Source: an uncultured Mycobacterium sp.
GTDB taxonomy: Bacteria > Actinomycetota > Actinomycetes > Mycobacteriales > Mycobacteriaceae
Direction of reading: 5' to 3'
Assembly: GCA_900078375.1 (NCBI GenBank)
Contig: FLQS01000052.1
Span: 1 to 41,512, forward strand
Length of the DNA: 41,512 nt
A program made the position numbers and the translations under genes. Under the pieces are notes generated by a model, which worked only from the letters and a program-made list of their open reading frames with translations, did no database searches and was not told where the DNA came from. Below are positions 1 through 7,695 of this stretch, one piece after another. Position 1 is the stretch's first letter. Each line of letters begins with the position of its first letter.

Positions 1-93
1 ACTGATGTGCCATTCGGTTTAACTGATGTGCCATTCGGTTTAACTGATGTGCCATTCGGTTTAACTGATGTGCCACTCGGTTTAACTGATGTG
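1..93. repeat. 21-bp tandem repeat, four copies plus a partial fifth
   Basis: Four head-to-tail 21-bp units start at 1, 22, 43 and 64. Each begins ACTGATGTGCC and ends CGGTTTA. The fourth has one substitution (CACTCGG for CATTCGG). A fifth begins at 85 but diverges after ACTGATGTG. The array touches the window edge, so it may continue to the left. On the minus strand each unit carries a TAA in the same register, and the first of these (82-84) is the stop of the monooxygenase, so the gene's last codons and stop lie within the array. It may be a local duplication or the multiple terminal repeats of an insertion sequence outside the window; the sequence shown does not decide. Confidence 0.95.
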
Positions 94-1566
94 ATAGTCG
101 GACACCGGATACGTCGAGGCCTCGCGTAGTGCGTCGTGCGTGGTCATCGGCCGCAGCAAGGTCGCCTCACCACTGGGATTGAAATAATACGACCGCGCCG
201 ATGCACAGTTACCGAGGGTGAACAAAGACGTCCCGAGCAACTCGGTCATCCGGTCCAGGTAGCGAGTGTTGGCTTCCTCGGTGATCTCGAATGTGGTTGC
301 CCCGCGCCGCGTCAATTCACCGAAGAGTCGATCCATGTGCCGCATCTGGTATTCCATCGAGTTGAAGAAGTTCAGCCCGAGGAATGCGTACGGACTGGCC
401 AGGCTCAGGAAGTTCGGGAAGTACGGCACCGATACCCCTTGGTAGGCCTGGAATCGGGTGTCCCGCCACCACTTTCCGAGGTTGCGGCCGTCTCGGCCGA
501 TCACCTCGAACGCCGGGAAGTTGGCCTCCCAGATGTCGTAGCCGGTGGCCAGCACCAGGGTGTCGATAACCGCCTTGGTGCCGTCGTTGGCGACGATGCC
601 GTCGGCCTCGATGTGGTCGATGCCGCTGGTCTGTAGCTGCACGTTGGGTTTGGTGAACACGCGATAGTACTTGTTGGAGAACGTCGGCCGCTTGCAGCCG
701 AAGTCGTAGTCCGGCGTCAACTTGCGGCGCAATTCCTTGTCGCGGATCGTGACGAACCGCCACAACTTGGACAGGCCGGCCGCGGCGGTGTTGCCGAGAG
801 GGAAGCGGCTGTAATGCAGGATGCCCCAGTCGACGAGTACCTCGTAAATGAAATCGGTGACGGCACGGATAACACGCTGAGTCAGCGGTACCCGAGCGAA
901 CAGCCGCTTGGCCCGGGCCGAGAACGCGATGTCGATCTTGGGCACCACGTAGATCGCGGTGCGCTGGTACACGGTGAGGTTGGCGGCGGCCTTGGCCAGC
1001 TCGGGGATGAGCTGGACGGCGGTGGCACCGGTGCCGATGACGCCGATCTTCTGGTGCGCCGGGTCGTAGTTGTCGTCCCAGTCGGCGGTGTGGACGACCT
1101 TGCCCTCGAAGTCGTGGATGCCCGGGATCTCCGGGGTGAACGGCTGCGACAAGAATCCGGTAGCGGTGATCAGGTAACGCGCCGTCAGGATCTCCCCGTC
1201 GGCCAGTGTGACCCGCCAAAGCTTGGCGTCCTCGTCCCAGCGGGCGCTGTCGACGGTCGTGTTGAACCGGATGTGCCGGCGCACGTCGTACTTGTCGGCG
1301 ACGTTGTCGGCGTACTGCTTGATCTCGGATCCGGTGGAGAACAGCCGGTTCCAGTTCGGGTTGGGTTCGAAGAAATAGGAGTACGTGGTGGTCGGAACGT
1401 CGACGGTAAGCCCGGGGTAGTGGTTGACGTACCAGGTGCCGCCTAGATCGTCCTCACGGTCCAGCACGACGAAATTGTCGAACCTCTGGCGTTTGAGCTG
1501 TATTGCCGCGCCGATTCCTGCGAATCCGGCGCCGACGATGATCGCGTCAAGCTGCATCGATGGCAT
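82..1566 (-). CDS. flavin-containing (Baeyer-Villiger type) monooxygenase
   Basis: FAD- and NADPH-dependent monooxygenase expected to oxidise ketones or similar substrates in the cytoplasm. Counting from an upstream GTG (1593), the FAD-binding GAGFAG is at residues 21-26, the NADPH-binding GTGATA at about 187-192, and between them lies FEGKVVHTADWD (162-173), which fits the Baeyer-Villiger fingerprint FxGxxxHxxxW. Length (494-503 aa) is normal. I prefer ATG 1566 (ATG 1557 is also possible) because the GTG lies inside a perfect inverted repeat that looks like an operator, and family members usually begin only 6-10 residues before the first glycine motif. The last codons fall in the 21-bp repeat array, so the C-terminus may have been altered there. 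Substrate unknown. Confidence 0.88.
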   Translation of the reverse strand: MPSMQLDAIIVGAGFAGIGAAIQLKRQRFDNFVVLDREDDLGGTWYVNHYPGLTVDVPTTTYSYFFEPNPNWNRLFSTGSEIKQYADNVADKYDVRRHIRFNTTVDSARWDEDAKLWRVTLADGEILTARYLITATGFLSQPFTPEIPGIHDFEGKVVHTADWDDNYDPAHQKIGVIGTGATAVQLIPELAKAAANLTVYQRTAIYVVPKIDIAFSARAKRLFARVPLTQRVIRAVTDFIYEVLVDWGILHYSRFPLGNTAAAGLSKLWRFVTIRDKELRRKLTPDYDFGCKRPTFSNKYYRVFTKPNVQLQTSGIDHIEADGIVANDGTKAVIDTLVLATGYDIWEANFPAFEVIGRDGRNLGKWWRDTRFQAYQGVSVPYFPNFLSLASPYAFLGLNFFNSMEYQMRHMDRLFGELTRRGATTFEITEEANTRYLDRMTELLGTSLFTLGNCASARSYYFNPSGEATLLRPMTTHDALREASTYPVSDYHIS

Positions 1567-1582
1567 GGCGTCAGAATACCGT

Positions 1583-1602
1583 ACCTTACTCACGGGTAAG
1601 GT
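1583..1602. promoter_or_regulatory. operator-like inverted repeat before the monooxygenase
   Basis: ACCTTAC and GTAAGGT form perfect 7-bp arms around a 6-bp spacer (TCACGG). This is the size and form of a TetR-family operator. It covers the upstream GTG candidate start of the monooxygenase, which argues that translation begins at ATG 1566 or 1557 and that the site controls this gene. No candidate regulator lies next to it in the window. Confidence 0.6.
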
Positions 1603-1652
1603 GAAGCCTTTCGGCCCGAGTCCCCGCGACCTTGGTCCTGAAGATGGGCCGC

Positions 1653-2279
1653 TCAGCGCAGCCGCAGCGCCGCATCGACCGCCAACTGGGGAACATCGAG
1701 AGACTTGGACCCGAGATCGTGGCGGGCCCCGGTGATCTCGACGATCTCGACGGGAGAGGGGATCGCGCGGGCCGCGTCGCGCACCTCCTCGATGCTGCCG
1801 AACGGGTCGGACGTGCCGTGGGTGAACACCGTAGGGACGGTGATGGCGTCGAAGTGTTCGGTGCGCAACCGGTCGGGCTTACCGGGCGGATGCAGCGGAT
1901 ACGAGAACAGGGTGAGCACCGCCACGAGCTCGGGGTTCTCGGCGACCACCATCGACGTCTGCCGGCCACCGTAGGAGTGCCCGCCCGCGATCACCGGACC
2001 GTCGGCCAGCGTGCGGGCCAGCGTGAGCGCCTCGACGATGCCGTCCCGGTCGCCGGCCGCCGACCCCGACGGCGGCCCCTTCGGGCGCCGTCGCCGGTAC
2101 GGCAGGTGGTAGCGCACCGCCAGCCAGCCGCGTGCTGCCCACTCGTCACAGATCCGGATCAGCAGCGGGCTCTCCCGGCTGCCGCCGGCCCCGTGGGTCA
2201 GCATCACCACCCCGGCGGGGGTGCCGTCTGGCGCGTGGGCGACGCCCGCGATGTCGTCGACGTTCACGCTCACGCTCAC
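1653..2279 (-). CDS. alpha/beta hydrolase (Rv0421c-like)
   Basis: A 208-aa alpha/beta-hydrolase-fold protein. From GTG 2279 the nucleophile elbow is GHSYGG with Ser102, the probable acid is Asp158 (TSDPFG) and the base His187 (ARHDLG); the oxyanion-side motif is HGAGGS near residue 29. It resembles the dienelactone-hydrolase-like group, but the substrate is unknown. GTG 2279 was chosen because its last two bases form part of the thiD stop codon (GTGA, 4-bp overlap), which implies translational coupling as the third gene of thiC-thiD-hydrolase. Reading further upstream would only duplicate thiD in another frame. The same order is remembered from M. tuberculosis (Rv0421c-thiD-thiC), so a link to thiamine metabolism or repair is possible but unproven. 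Confidence 0.85.
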   Translation of the reverse strand: MSVSVNVDDIAGVAHAPDGTPAGVVMLTHGAGGSRESPLLIRICDEWAARGWLAVRYHLPYRRRRPKGPPSGSAAGDRDGIVEALTLARTLADGPVIAGGHSYGGRQTSMVVAENPELVAVLTLFSYPLHPPGKPDRLRTEHFDAITVPTVFTHGTSDPFGSIEEVRDAARAIPSPVEIVEITGARHDLGSKSLDVPQLAVDAALRLR

Positions 2280-3142
2280 GCGCGATCCGCCTCCGGCTTC
2301 TCGCTGGGCGCCTGCAGCCGGAACAGCGCCGACACCGGGCCGTGCCCGCCGCCCAGCGGATAGGCTGCCCGCAGGCATTCGGTGACCCAGGCCTTGCCGA
2401 AGGAAACCGCGTCGGGCATCGAATACCCGTGGGCCAGTGCGCATGCCGTGGCTGCGCCCAATGTGTCGCCGGCACCGTGGTCGTGGCTGGTGTCCACCCG
2501 CGGCGCGTCGAACTCATGGAAGTCGGTGCCGTCGTACAGCAGGTCGCGACTGTGCGCCGAACCCCGTAGATGGCCGCCCTTCACCAGCGCCCACTGCGGG
2601 CCCAGCGCGTGCAACGCCTTGGCGGCATCGCGCTGGGTCTGCTCGTCGACCACCTCGATACCGACGAGGAGTCGCACCTCGTCGAGGTTGGGAGTGACCA
2701 GGCTGGCCAGCGGGAACAGCTCGGTGCGCAGGGTGTTCAGCGCCGACGGGTGCAGCAGCGAGTCGCCGTGCATGGAGGCGCACACCGGGTCGACGACGAA
2801 CGGGGTATTGCCCGCCAGCCCGAGGTCGCGCCACGTCCCCGCGACCGTCTCGATGATCTGCGAGGAGGCCAGCATGCCGGTCTTGGCGGCCTGCACGCCG
2901 ATGTCACCGACCACCGCCTCGATCTGGCCGGCGATCACATCCGTCGGGATCTCGTGAAAACCCTTGACGCCCAACGAGTTCTGCACGGTCACCGCGGTGA
3001 CGGCGACCAGCGAGTGCACGCCGAGCAGCGCGAAGGTGCGCATGTCGGCCTGGATGCCCGCACCGCCACCGGAGTCGGAGCCGGCGATGGTCAGTACCCG
3101 CAGCGGAGTCTGGCCCGGCGGGGTCAGGGGGAGGAATTTCAC
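2276..3142 (-). CDS. thiD: hydroxymethylpyrimidine / phosphomethylpyrimidine kinase
   Basis: ThiD phosphorylates hydroxymethylpyrimidine and then its monophosphate to give HMP-PP for thiamine synthesis. The 288-aa product has the ribokinase-like landmarks: AGSDSGGGAGIQADM (20-34), VVDPVCASMHGD (117-127), TPNLDEVRLL (150-159), LVKGGH (186-191) and the anion-hole motif GAGDTL (223-228). Many bacterial ThiD proteins have Cys where this one has Asp226. GTG 3142 overlaps the thiC stop by 4 bp (GTGA), so the two are coupled. The C-terminal tail (about 279-288) is encoded by dispersed element A and is somewhat longer than in M. tuberculosis ThiD as I remember it. Confidence 0.95.
   Translation of the reverse strand: MKFLPLTPPGQTPLRVLTIAGSDSGGGAGIQADMRTFALLGVHSLVAVTAVTVQNSLGVKGFHEIPTDVIAGQIEAVVGDIGVQAAKTGMLASSQIIETVAGTWRDLGLAGNTPFVVDPVCASMHGDSLLHPSALNTLRTELFPLASLVTPNLDEVRLLVGIEVVDEQTQRDAAKALHALGPQWALVKGGHLRGSAHSRDLLYDGTDFHEFDAPRVDTSHDHGAGDTLGAATACALAHGYSMPDAVSFGKAWVTECLRAAYPLGGGHGPVSALFRLQAPSEKPEADRA
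2280..2309 (-). repeat. dispersed element, copy A
   Basis: On the plus strand CGCGATCC (2281-2288) and GCTTCTCGCTGGGC (2296-2309) also occur, in the same order and nearly the same spacing, at 21281-21288 and 21295-21308. Here the element lies inside the 3' end of thiD and abuts the GTG start of the hydrolase. Copy B abuts the start codon of mrpD in the same way. Confidence 0.6.
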
Positions 3143-4722
3143 GGCACTGAGTTTTCCAGAGGGATGTACACCCGGTTGCCGTGTGCGGCGAACTCCTCGG
3201 ATTTGGCCGCCATGGCGTCGCGAATGTCCTGCGTGATGCGCATGGAGCAGAACTTCGGTCCGCACATCGAGCAGAAGTGCGCGGTCTTGGCGGGCTCTGC
3301 GGGCAGCGTCTCGTCGTGGAACTCCCGCGCGGTGTCGGGATCCAGCGACAGGGCGAACTGGTCGTGCCACCGGAAATCGAACCGCGCCCGCGACAGCGCA
3401 TCGTCGCGTTCCTGTGCGCGCGGGTGGCCCTTGGCCAGGTCGGCGGCATGGGCCGCGATCTTGTAGGCGATCACGCCGTCCTTGACGTCCTTGCGGTTGG
3501 GCAGCCCGAGGTGCTCCTTGGGGGTGACGTAACACAGCATCGCGGTGCCGGCCTGGGCGATGATCGCCGCGCCGATCGCCGACGTGATGTGGTCATAGCC
3601 CGGGGCGATGTCGGTGGCCAGCGGCCCCAGCGTGTAGAACGGGGCCTCGTCGCACAGCTCTTCCTCCAACCGTACGTTCTCGACGATCTTATGCATCGGC
3701 ACATGGCCGGGACCTTCGATCATCACTTGCACCCCAGCGGCTTTCGCGATCTTCGTCAGTTCGCCGAGGGTGGCCAGCTCGGCGAACTGGGCCGCGTCGT
3801 TGGCGTCGGCGATCGAACCGGGGCGCAGACCGTCGCCGAGAGAGAAGGTGACGTCATAGCGGGCGAGGATGGTGCAGAGTTCATCGAAGTTGGTGTACAG
3901 GAACGACTCTCGGTGATGAGCCAGGCACCATGCGGCCATGATGGACCCGCCGCGGCTGACGATCCCGGTGACCCGCTTGACGGTCAGCGGGATGTGGCGC
4001 AGCAGGACACCGGCGTGCACGGTCATGTAGTCCACACCCTGTTCGCACTGTTCGATCACGGTGTCGCGGTAGATCTCCCAGTTCAACTGGGTCGGGTCGC
4101 CCTTGACCTTTTCCAGCGCCTGATACATCGGCACGGTGCCGACCGGCACCGGGGAGTTGCGCAGGATCCACTCCCGGGTGGTGTGGATGTCGGCGCCGGT
4201 GGACAGGTCCATGATGGTGTCGGCGCCCCACCGGGTAGCCCACACCATCTTGTCGACCTCTTCGGCGATCGAGGAGGTGACCGCCGAATTGCCGATATTG
4301 GCATTGACTTTCACGGCGAAGGCCTTGCCGATGATCATCGGTTCGCTCTCCGGATGGCGGTGATTGGCCGGGATCACGGCACGGCCGCGGGCCACCTCGT
4401 CGCGGACGAGTTCGGCAGGCACTGACTCGCGGATGGCGATGAAGGCCATCTCCGCGGTGATCTCGCCGGCCCGGGCCCGCTGCAGCTGGGTGCCGCGGCC
4501 AGCCACCACCCCCGGCCGCGCGGGCAGCCCGGCATGCAGGTCGATCACCGCATCGGAGTCGGTATAGGGACCAGAGGTGTCGTAGAGGTCCAGGTATTCG
4601 TCTCCGGCCAGGCCGACCCGGCGGAACGGCACCCGGGCGCCGTCGTCGAGTTCGCGGTAGATCTTGGTGCTGCCGGTGATCGGGCCGGTGGTGACGGTGG
4701 GTTCGACAAACAGATCGCTCAT
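3139..4722 (-). CDS. thiC: phosphomethylpyrimidine synthase
   Basis: ThiC is a radical-SAM enzyme that rearranges aminoimidazole ribotide to hydroxymethylpyrimidine phosphate. The product is 527 aa. The C-terminal cluster motif CSMCGPKFC (Cys484, Cys487, Cys492 from the chosen start) is the CX2CX4C that binds the [4Fe-4S] cluster, and internal stretches such as MIEGPGHVPMHKI are typical of the family. An in-frame GTG lies at 4728, but the Shine-Dalgarno AGGGAG (4733-4728) would overlap it; the same sequence sits 5 nt before ATG 4722, which I take as the start. It is the first gene of thiC-thiD-hydrolase, directly behind a TPP riboswitch. Confidence 0.98.
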   Translation of the reverse strand: MSDLFVEPTVTTGPITGSTKIYRELDDGARVPFRRVGLAGDEYLDLYDTSGPYTDSDAVIDLHAGLPARPGVVAGRGTQLQRARAGEITAEMAFIAIRESVPAELVRDEVARGRAVIPANHRHPESEPMIIGKAFAVKVNANIGNSAVTSSIAEEVDKMVWATRWGADTIMDLSTGADIHTTREWILRNSPVPVGTVPMYQALEKVKGDPTQLNWEIYRDTVIEQCEQGVDYMTVHAGVLLRHIPLTVKRVTGIVSRGGSIMAAWCLAHHRESFLYTNFDELCTILARYDVTFSLGDGLRPGSIADANDAAQFAELATLGELTKIAKAAGVQVMIEGPGHVPMHKIVENVRLEEELCDEAPFYTLGPLATDIAPGYDHITSAIGAAIIAQAGTAMLCYVTPKEHLGLPNRKDVKDGVIAYKIAAHAADLAKGHPRAQERDDALSRARFDFRWHDQFALSLDPDTAREFHDETLPAEPAKTAHFCSMCGPKFCSMRITQDIRDAMAAKSEEFAAHGNRVYIPLENSVP

Positions 4723-4728
4723 GCTCAC

Positions 4729-4817
4729 TCCCTACGCCGGCATTACCCGGACAGGTTCTACGGTCGACGGCCCCAGCCGTCCTCTCAGCGCACTGTCGTG
4801 TGCGCTCCCGTGTGGTT
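4729..4817 (-). promoter_or_regulatory. TPP riboswitch (THI element)
   Basis: Read on the minus strand, the leader contains the invariant segments in order: CGGGAGCGC, GCTGAGAGGACGGC, GAACCTGTCCGGGTAATG and CCGGCGTAGGGAG. CTGAGA and the CCTG...GGTAATGCCGGCGTAGGGA block are the pyrimidine- and pyrophosphate-sensing cores of the TPP aptamer. The last segment carries the AGGGAG ribosome binding site of thiC, so TPP binding should hide it and block initiation. Outer helix limits are approximate. No separate terminator hairpin was seen between aptamer and start, which favours translational control. Confidence 0.93.
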
Positions 4818-4895
4818 GTTGTTCCGCCGCCACAGTAGCCCATCGCCGCTCAGTGCGGACGGATCGATGTCGGTGTCCGATGACAGGCTCCCGCC

Positions 4896-5750
4896 ATGGC
4901 GAAGCGGGAGGTGTTTGTGGGCCGGGAGGCGCTGTCGGACGGTCGATTGACCAGGAGCGAATTGGCGCGCTGGTATCGGCCGCTGTTCCGCGGCGTGTAC
5001 GTGCCCAGGGATTCGTCGGTGACGCTGTGGGACCGGGCGAAGGCGGCATGGTTGGCGACCGGCCGCCAGGCGGTGATCACCGGTGTGGCGGCGTCCGGAC
5101 TTTACGGCGCGAACTGGGTCGACGCGTCCACCACCATTGAGCTGATATCGCCGCGGCACGCACGGCCGCAGCCGGGCCTGGTGGTCCGACAGGAGTCGCT
5201 GGCACCCGATGAGGTCACCACGGTGTCGGGCATTCCTGTCGTGGTGCGCGCCCGCACGGCCTTCGACCTAGGTAGACATCTGGGGCGCGGCGAATCCATC
5301 GCCCGACTCGATGCGCTGATGCGCAACTGCGTGTTCTCCGCCGAAGATGTGCTGGCACTGGCCGAGCGATATCCCGGAGCGCGGGGCCTCAGACAGTTGG
5401 TCGGTGTGCTGCCACTGGTGGACGGTGGGGCGGCCTCCCCGCAGGAGACTCGGCTGCGACTGCTGTACGTCGATGCGGGTCTCCCGCGCCCCGCAACCCA
5501 GGTCCCCGTGTTCGACGGCAGGCGGGCGGTACGGATTGTCGACCTGGGATGGGAGCGTTTTCGGGTCGGCTCGGAGTACGACGGCGACGTGCACCGCACC
5601 GACCGTCGCACCTACGTCAAGGACTTGCGATTGCGCGCAAGGGTGGAAAACCTCGGCTGGGCAGTCGATCACGTCATCAAGGAAGACCGCGATGACGAGA
5701 TCATCGAGCGCACCCGGCGAACTCTGCTCTCTCGGGGATGGAAACCGTGA
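4896..5750 (+). CDS. AbiEi-type N-terminus / DUF559-like endonuclease-fold protein
   Basis: A 284-aa protein of a type common in actinobacteria. The N-terminal part (LTRSELARWYRPLFRGVYVP, residues 18-37) resembles the winged-helix start of AbiEi-like antitoxins. The C-terminal half carries SPQETRLR (181-188), IVDLGW (214-219), SEYDGDVHR (226-234) and a run of basic residues, the layout of DUF559/Vsr-like restriction-endonuclease folds, with Asp216, Glu227 and Asp229 as candidate metal ligands. No partner toxin is adjacent. ATG 4896 has no clear ribosome binding site. It is divergent from the thiC leader. Nuclease activity is inferred from the fold only. Confidence 0.8.
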   Translation: MAKREVFVGREALSDGRLTRSELARWYRPLFRGVYVPRDSSVTLWDRAKAAWLATGRQAVITGVAASGLYGANWVDASTTIELISPRHARPQPGLVVRQESLAPDEVTTVSGIPVVVRARTAFDLGRHLGRGESIARLDALMRNCVFSAEDVLALAERYPGARGLRQLVGVLPLVDGGAASPQETRLRLLYVDAGLPRPATQVPVFDGRRAVRIVDLGWERFRVGSEYDGDVHRTDRRTYVKDLRLRARVENLGWAVDHVIKEDRDDEIIERTRRTLLSRGWKP

Positions 5751-5961
5751 CCGGGACCCGGCGCGGAATCGATTTTCACGTTTCGTAGGCGCGCACTCGA
5801 TCTTTCCCTGCGGAAGGTGAAATTCGAACGGGATGCCGGGGGTCACCCCACGGGAATAACGATTGGCCCAACATGATTTGTATAGCTAACATATGTGTTA
5901 TTGCGCCGGCAGGCGCTCATTGCTATTTGCTAGACGATTGCATACGAAACGAGATTCGCCC
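5751..5961. promoter_or_regulatory. intergenic control region of the MFS gene with palindrome
   Basis: This 211-bp gap holds no credible gene. It is locally AT-rich around 5875-5900. TAACA (5887-5891) and TGTTA (5896-5900) are perfect arms around TATG, a possible operator or part of a promoter. A short hairpin, GCGCC (5903-5907) with GGCGC (5912-5916), follows. An ATG inside the palindrome (5893) opens a 23-codon extension of the MFS frame that I do not regard as translated. Confidence 0.4.
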
Positions 5962-7695
5962 GTGACGACCGAGCTTGACCCTGCCCTGGCCGAAACCGAC
6001 CGGCGCCGTCGCCGGATGGACCACGACCACCCGCATTACAAGTGGGTCGTGCTGTCCAACACCACGCTGGGCATTCTGCTGGCGGCGGTCAACGCCTCGA
6101 TCGTCCTGATCTCGCTGCCGGCCATCTTCCGGGGCATCGGTCTCAACCCGCTGGCACCCGGCAACGTTAGCTACCTGCTGTGGATGCTGATGGGTTACCT
6201 GGTGGTGACCGCCGTGCTGGTGGTGCCGTTCGGCCGGCTCGGCGACATGTACGGCCGGGTGAAGATCTACAACATCGGCTTCGTCGTGTTCACGCTGGCG
6301 GCCGTGGCGTTGTCGTTCGACCCGTTCCATCTCGATGGTGGGGCGATCTGGTTGATCGCCTGGCGGGTAGTCCAAGGCGTCGGTGGCGCGATGCTGATGT
6401 CGTCGTCGTCAGCCATCCTCACCGATGCGTTTCCCGCCAATCAGCGCGGGATGGCGCTAGGGGTGAACATGGTCGCGGCGGTGGCCGGCTCGTTCCTGGG
6501 CCTGCTCATCGGCGGCGTGCTCTCCGAGATCCACTGGCAGGCCATCTTCTGGGTGGGGGTGCCGATCGGCATCATCGGCACCCTCTGGAGCGTGCGGTCC
6601 CTGAAGGAACTGGGCGTCCGCAGCCCCGGCCGCGTGGATTGGGCGGGCACCCTCACCTTCGGTATCGGGCTGACCGTGCTGCTCGTCGGGATCACCTACG
6701 GCATCCAGCCCTACGGCGATTCGACGACGGGCTGGGCGAACCCACTCGTGTTGGGCTCGATCATCGGCGGCCTGCTGCTACTAGTGGCGTTCTGTTTCAT
6801 CGAACTGCGGGTGGCCCAGCCGATGGTCGATATCCGGTTGTTCCGGTCGGCCGCGTTCGGCATGGGCAACCTCGCCGGGCTGATGTCGTCGATGGGCCGC
6901 GGTGGCTTGCAATTCATGTTGATCATCTGGCTGCAAGGCATCTGGCTTCCGTTGCACGGCTACAGTTTTGAATCCACGCCGCTATGGGCGGGTATCTACC
7001 TGCTGCCGGCGACGTTCGGCTTTCTAGCCGCCGCACCCATCGCCGGCTCGTTCGCCGACCGGTTCGGCGCGCGGCCGTTCACCGTCACCGGCATGCTGTT
7101 GATGGCGGTGACATTCGTTGCGCTCCTGATGATCCCGGTCAACTTCAACTACTGGGTCTTTGCGGTGCTGGTATTCCTCAACGGCCTCGGCGGCGGTATC
7201 TTCACCGCGCCAAACACCGCGGCCATCATGTCCAGCGTGCCGGCTTCCCAGCGGGGTGCGGCCTCCGGGGTGCGGTCGACGTTCTTCAATGCCGGCAACT
7301 CGCTGTCGATCGGCATCTTCTTCTCACTGATGATCGTCGGGCTGGCCCACACCCTGCCTGACGCGATGAGTCAGGGCCTACAGGCACAAGGCATTTCAGC
7401 ATCGGTGGCCCACGACGTTGCCAATCTGCCACCGGTGGGGAGTCTGTTCGCCGCGTTCCTGGGTTACAACCCGATCGCCGAGCTGCTGGCGCCGTACGAC
7501 GCGCTGCACCAGCCGGGTGTCAATGCCGATGTGCTGACCGGGCAGACGTTCTTCCCGAACCTGATCACCGGGCCGTTCCATTCCGGCTTGGTGGTGGTGT
7601 TCGGTGCCGCCGCGCTGATGATGGTGATCGGCGCGATCGCGTCGATGTTCAGCGCGGGCCGCTACGGCGGCACGACTGGTGACGACGAGGCCTGA
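5962..7695 (+). CDS. MFS multidrug exporter, DHA2 (14-helix) family
   Basis: A 577-aa inner-membrane drug/proton antiporter of the EmrB/QacA type. After a charged cytoplasmic N-terminus (about 30 aa) the first helix begins near KWVVLSNTTLGILLAAVNAS. The motif A loop is GRLGDMYGRVK, motif C-like glycines lie in GVNMVAAVAGSFLGLLIGG, and the second half repeats the loop as FADRFGARPF. About fourteen hydrophobic helices can be counted, with a large loop before the last. GTG 5962 is preferred; the earlier in-frame ATG (5893) would add arginine-rich sequence unlike the family and lies inside a palindrome. Substrate unknown. The stop abuts that of the convergent hydrolase with no spacing. Confidence 0.92.
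   Translation: MTTELDPALAETDRRRRRMDHDHPHYKWVVLSNTTLGILLAAVNASIVLISLPAIFRGIGLNPLAPGNVSYLLWMLMGYLVVTAVLVVPFGRLGDMYGRVKIYNIGFVVFTLAAVALSFDPFHLDGGAIWLIAWRVVQGVGGAMLMSSSSAILTDAFPANQRGMALGVNMVAAVAGSFLGLLIGGVLSEIHWQAIFWVGVPIGIIGTLWSVRSLKELGVRSPGRVDWAGTLTFGIGLTVLLVGITYGIQPYGDSTTGWANPLVLGSIIGGLLLLVAFCFIELRVAQPMVDIRLFRSAAFGMGNLAGLMSSMGRGGLQFMLIIWLQGIWLPLHGYSFESTPLWAGIYLLPATFGFLAAAPIAGSFADRFGARPFTVTGMLLMAVTFVALLMIPVNFNYWVFAVLVFLNGLGGGIFTAPNTAAIMSSVPASQRGAASGVRSTFFNAGNSLSIGIFFSLMIVGLAHTLPDAMSQGLQAQGISASVAHDVANLPPVGSLFAAFLGYNPIAELLAPYDALHQPGVNADVLTGQTFFPNLITGPFHSGLVVVFGAAALMMVIGAIASMFSAGRYGGTTGDDEA

Noticed and set aside
1..93. CRISPR array
   Set aside because: Units are contiguous 21-mers without variable spacers.
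3143..3535. 130-codon extension of thiD into thiC
   Set aside because: Out-of-phase thiC sequence; GTG 3142 gives the right N-terminus and overlaps the thiC stop.
5893..5961. MFS start at ATG 5893
   Set aside because: Adds 23 Arg/Leu-rich residues unlike the family and begins inside a palindrome; GTG 5962 fits better.
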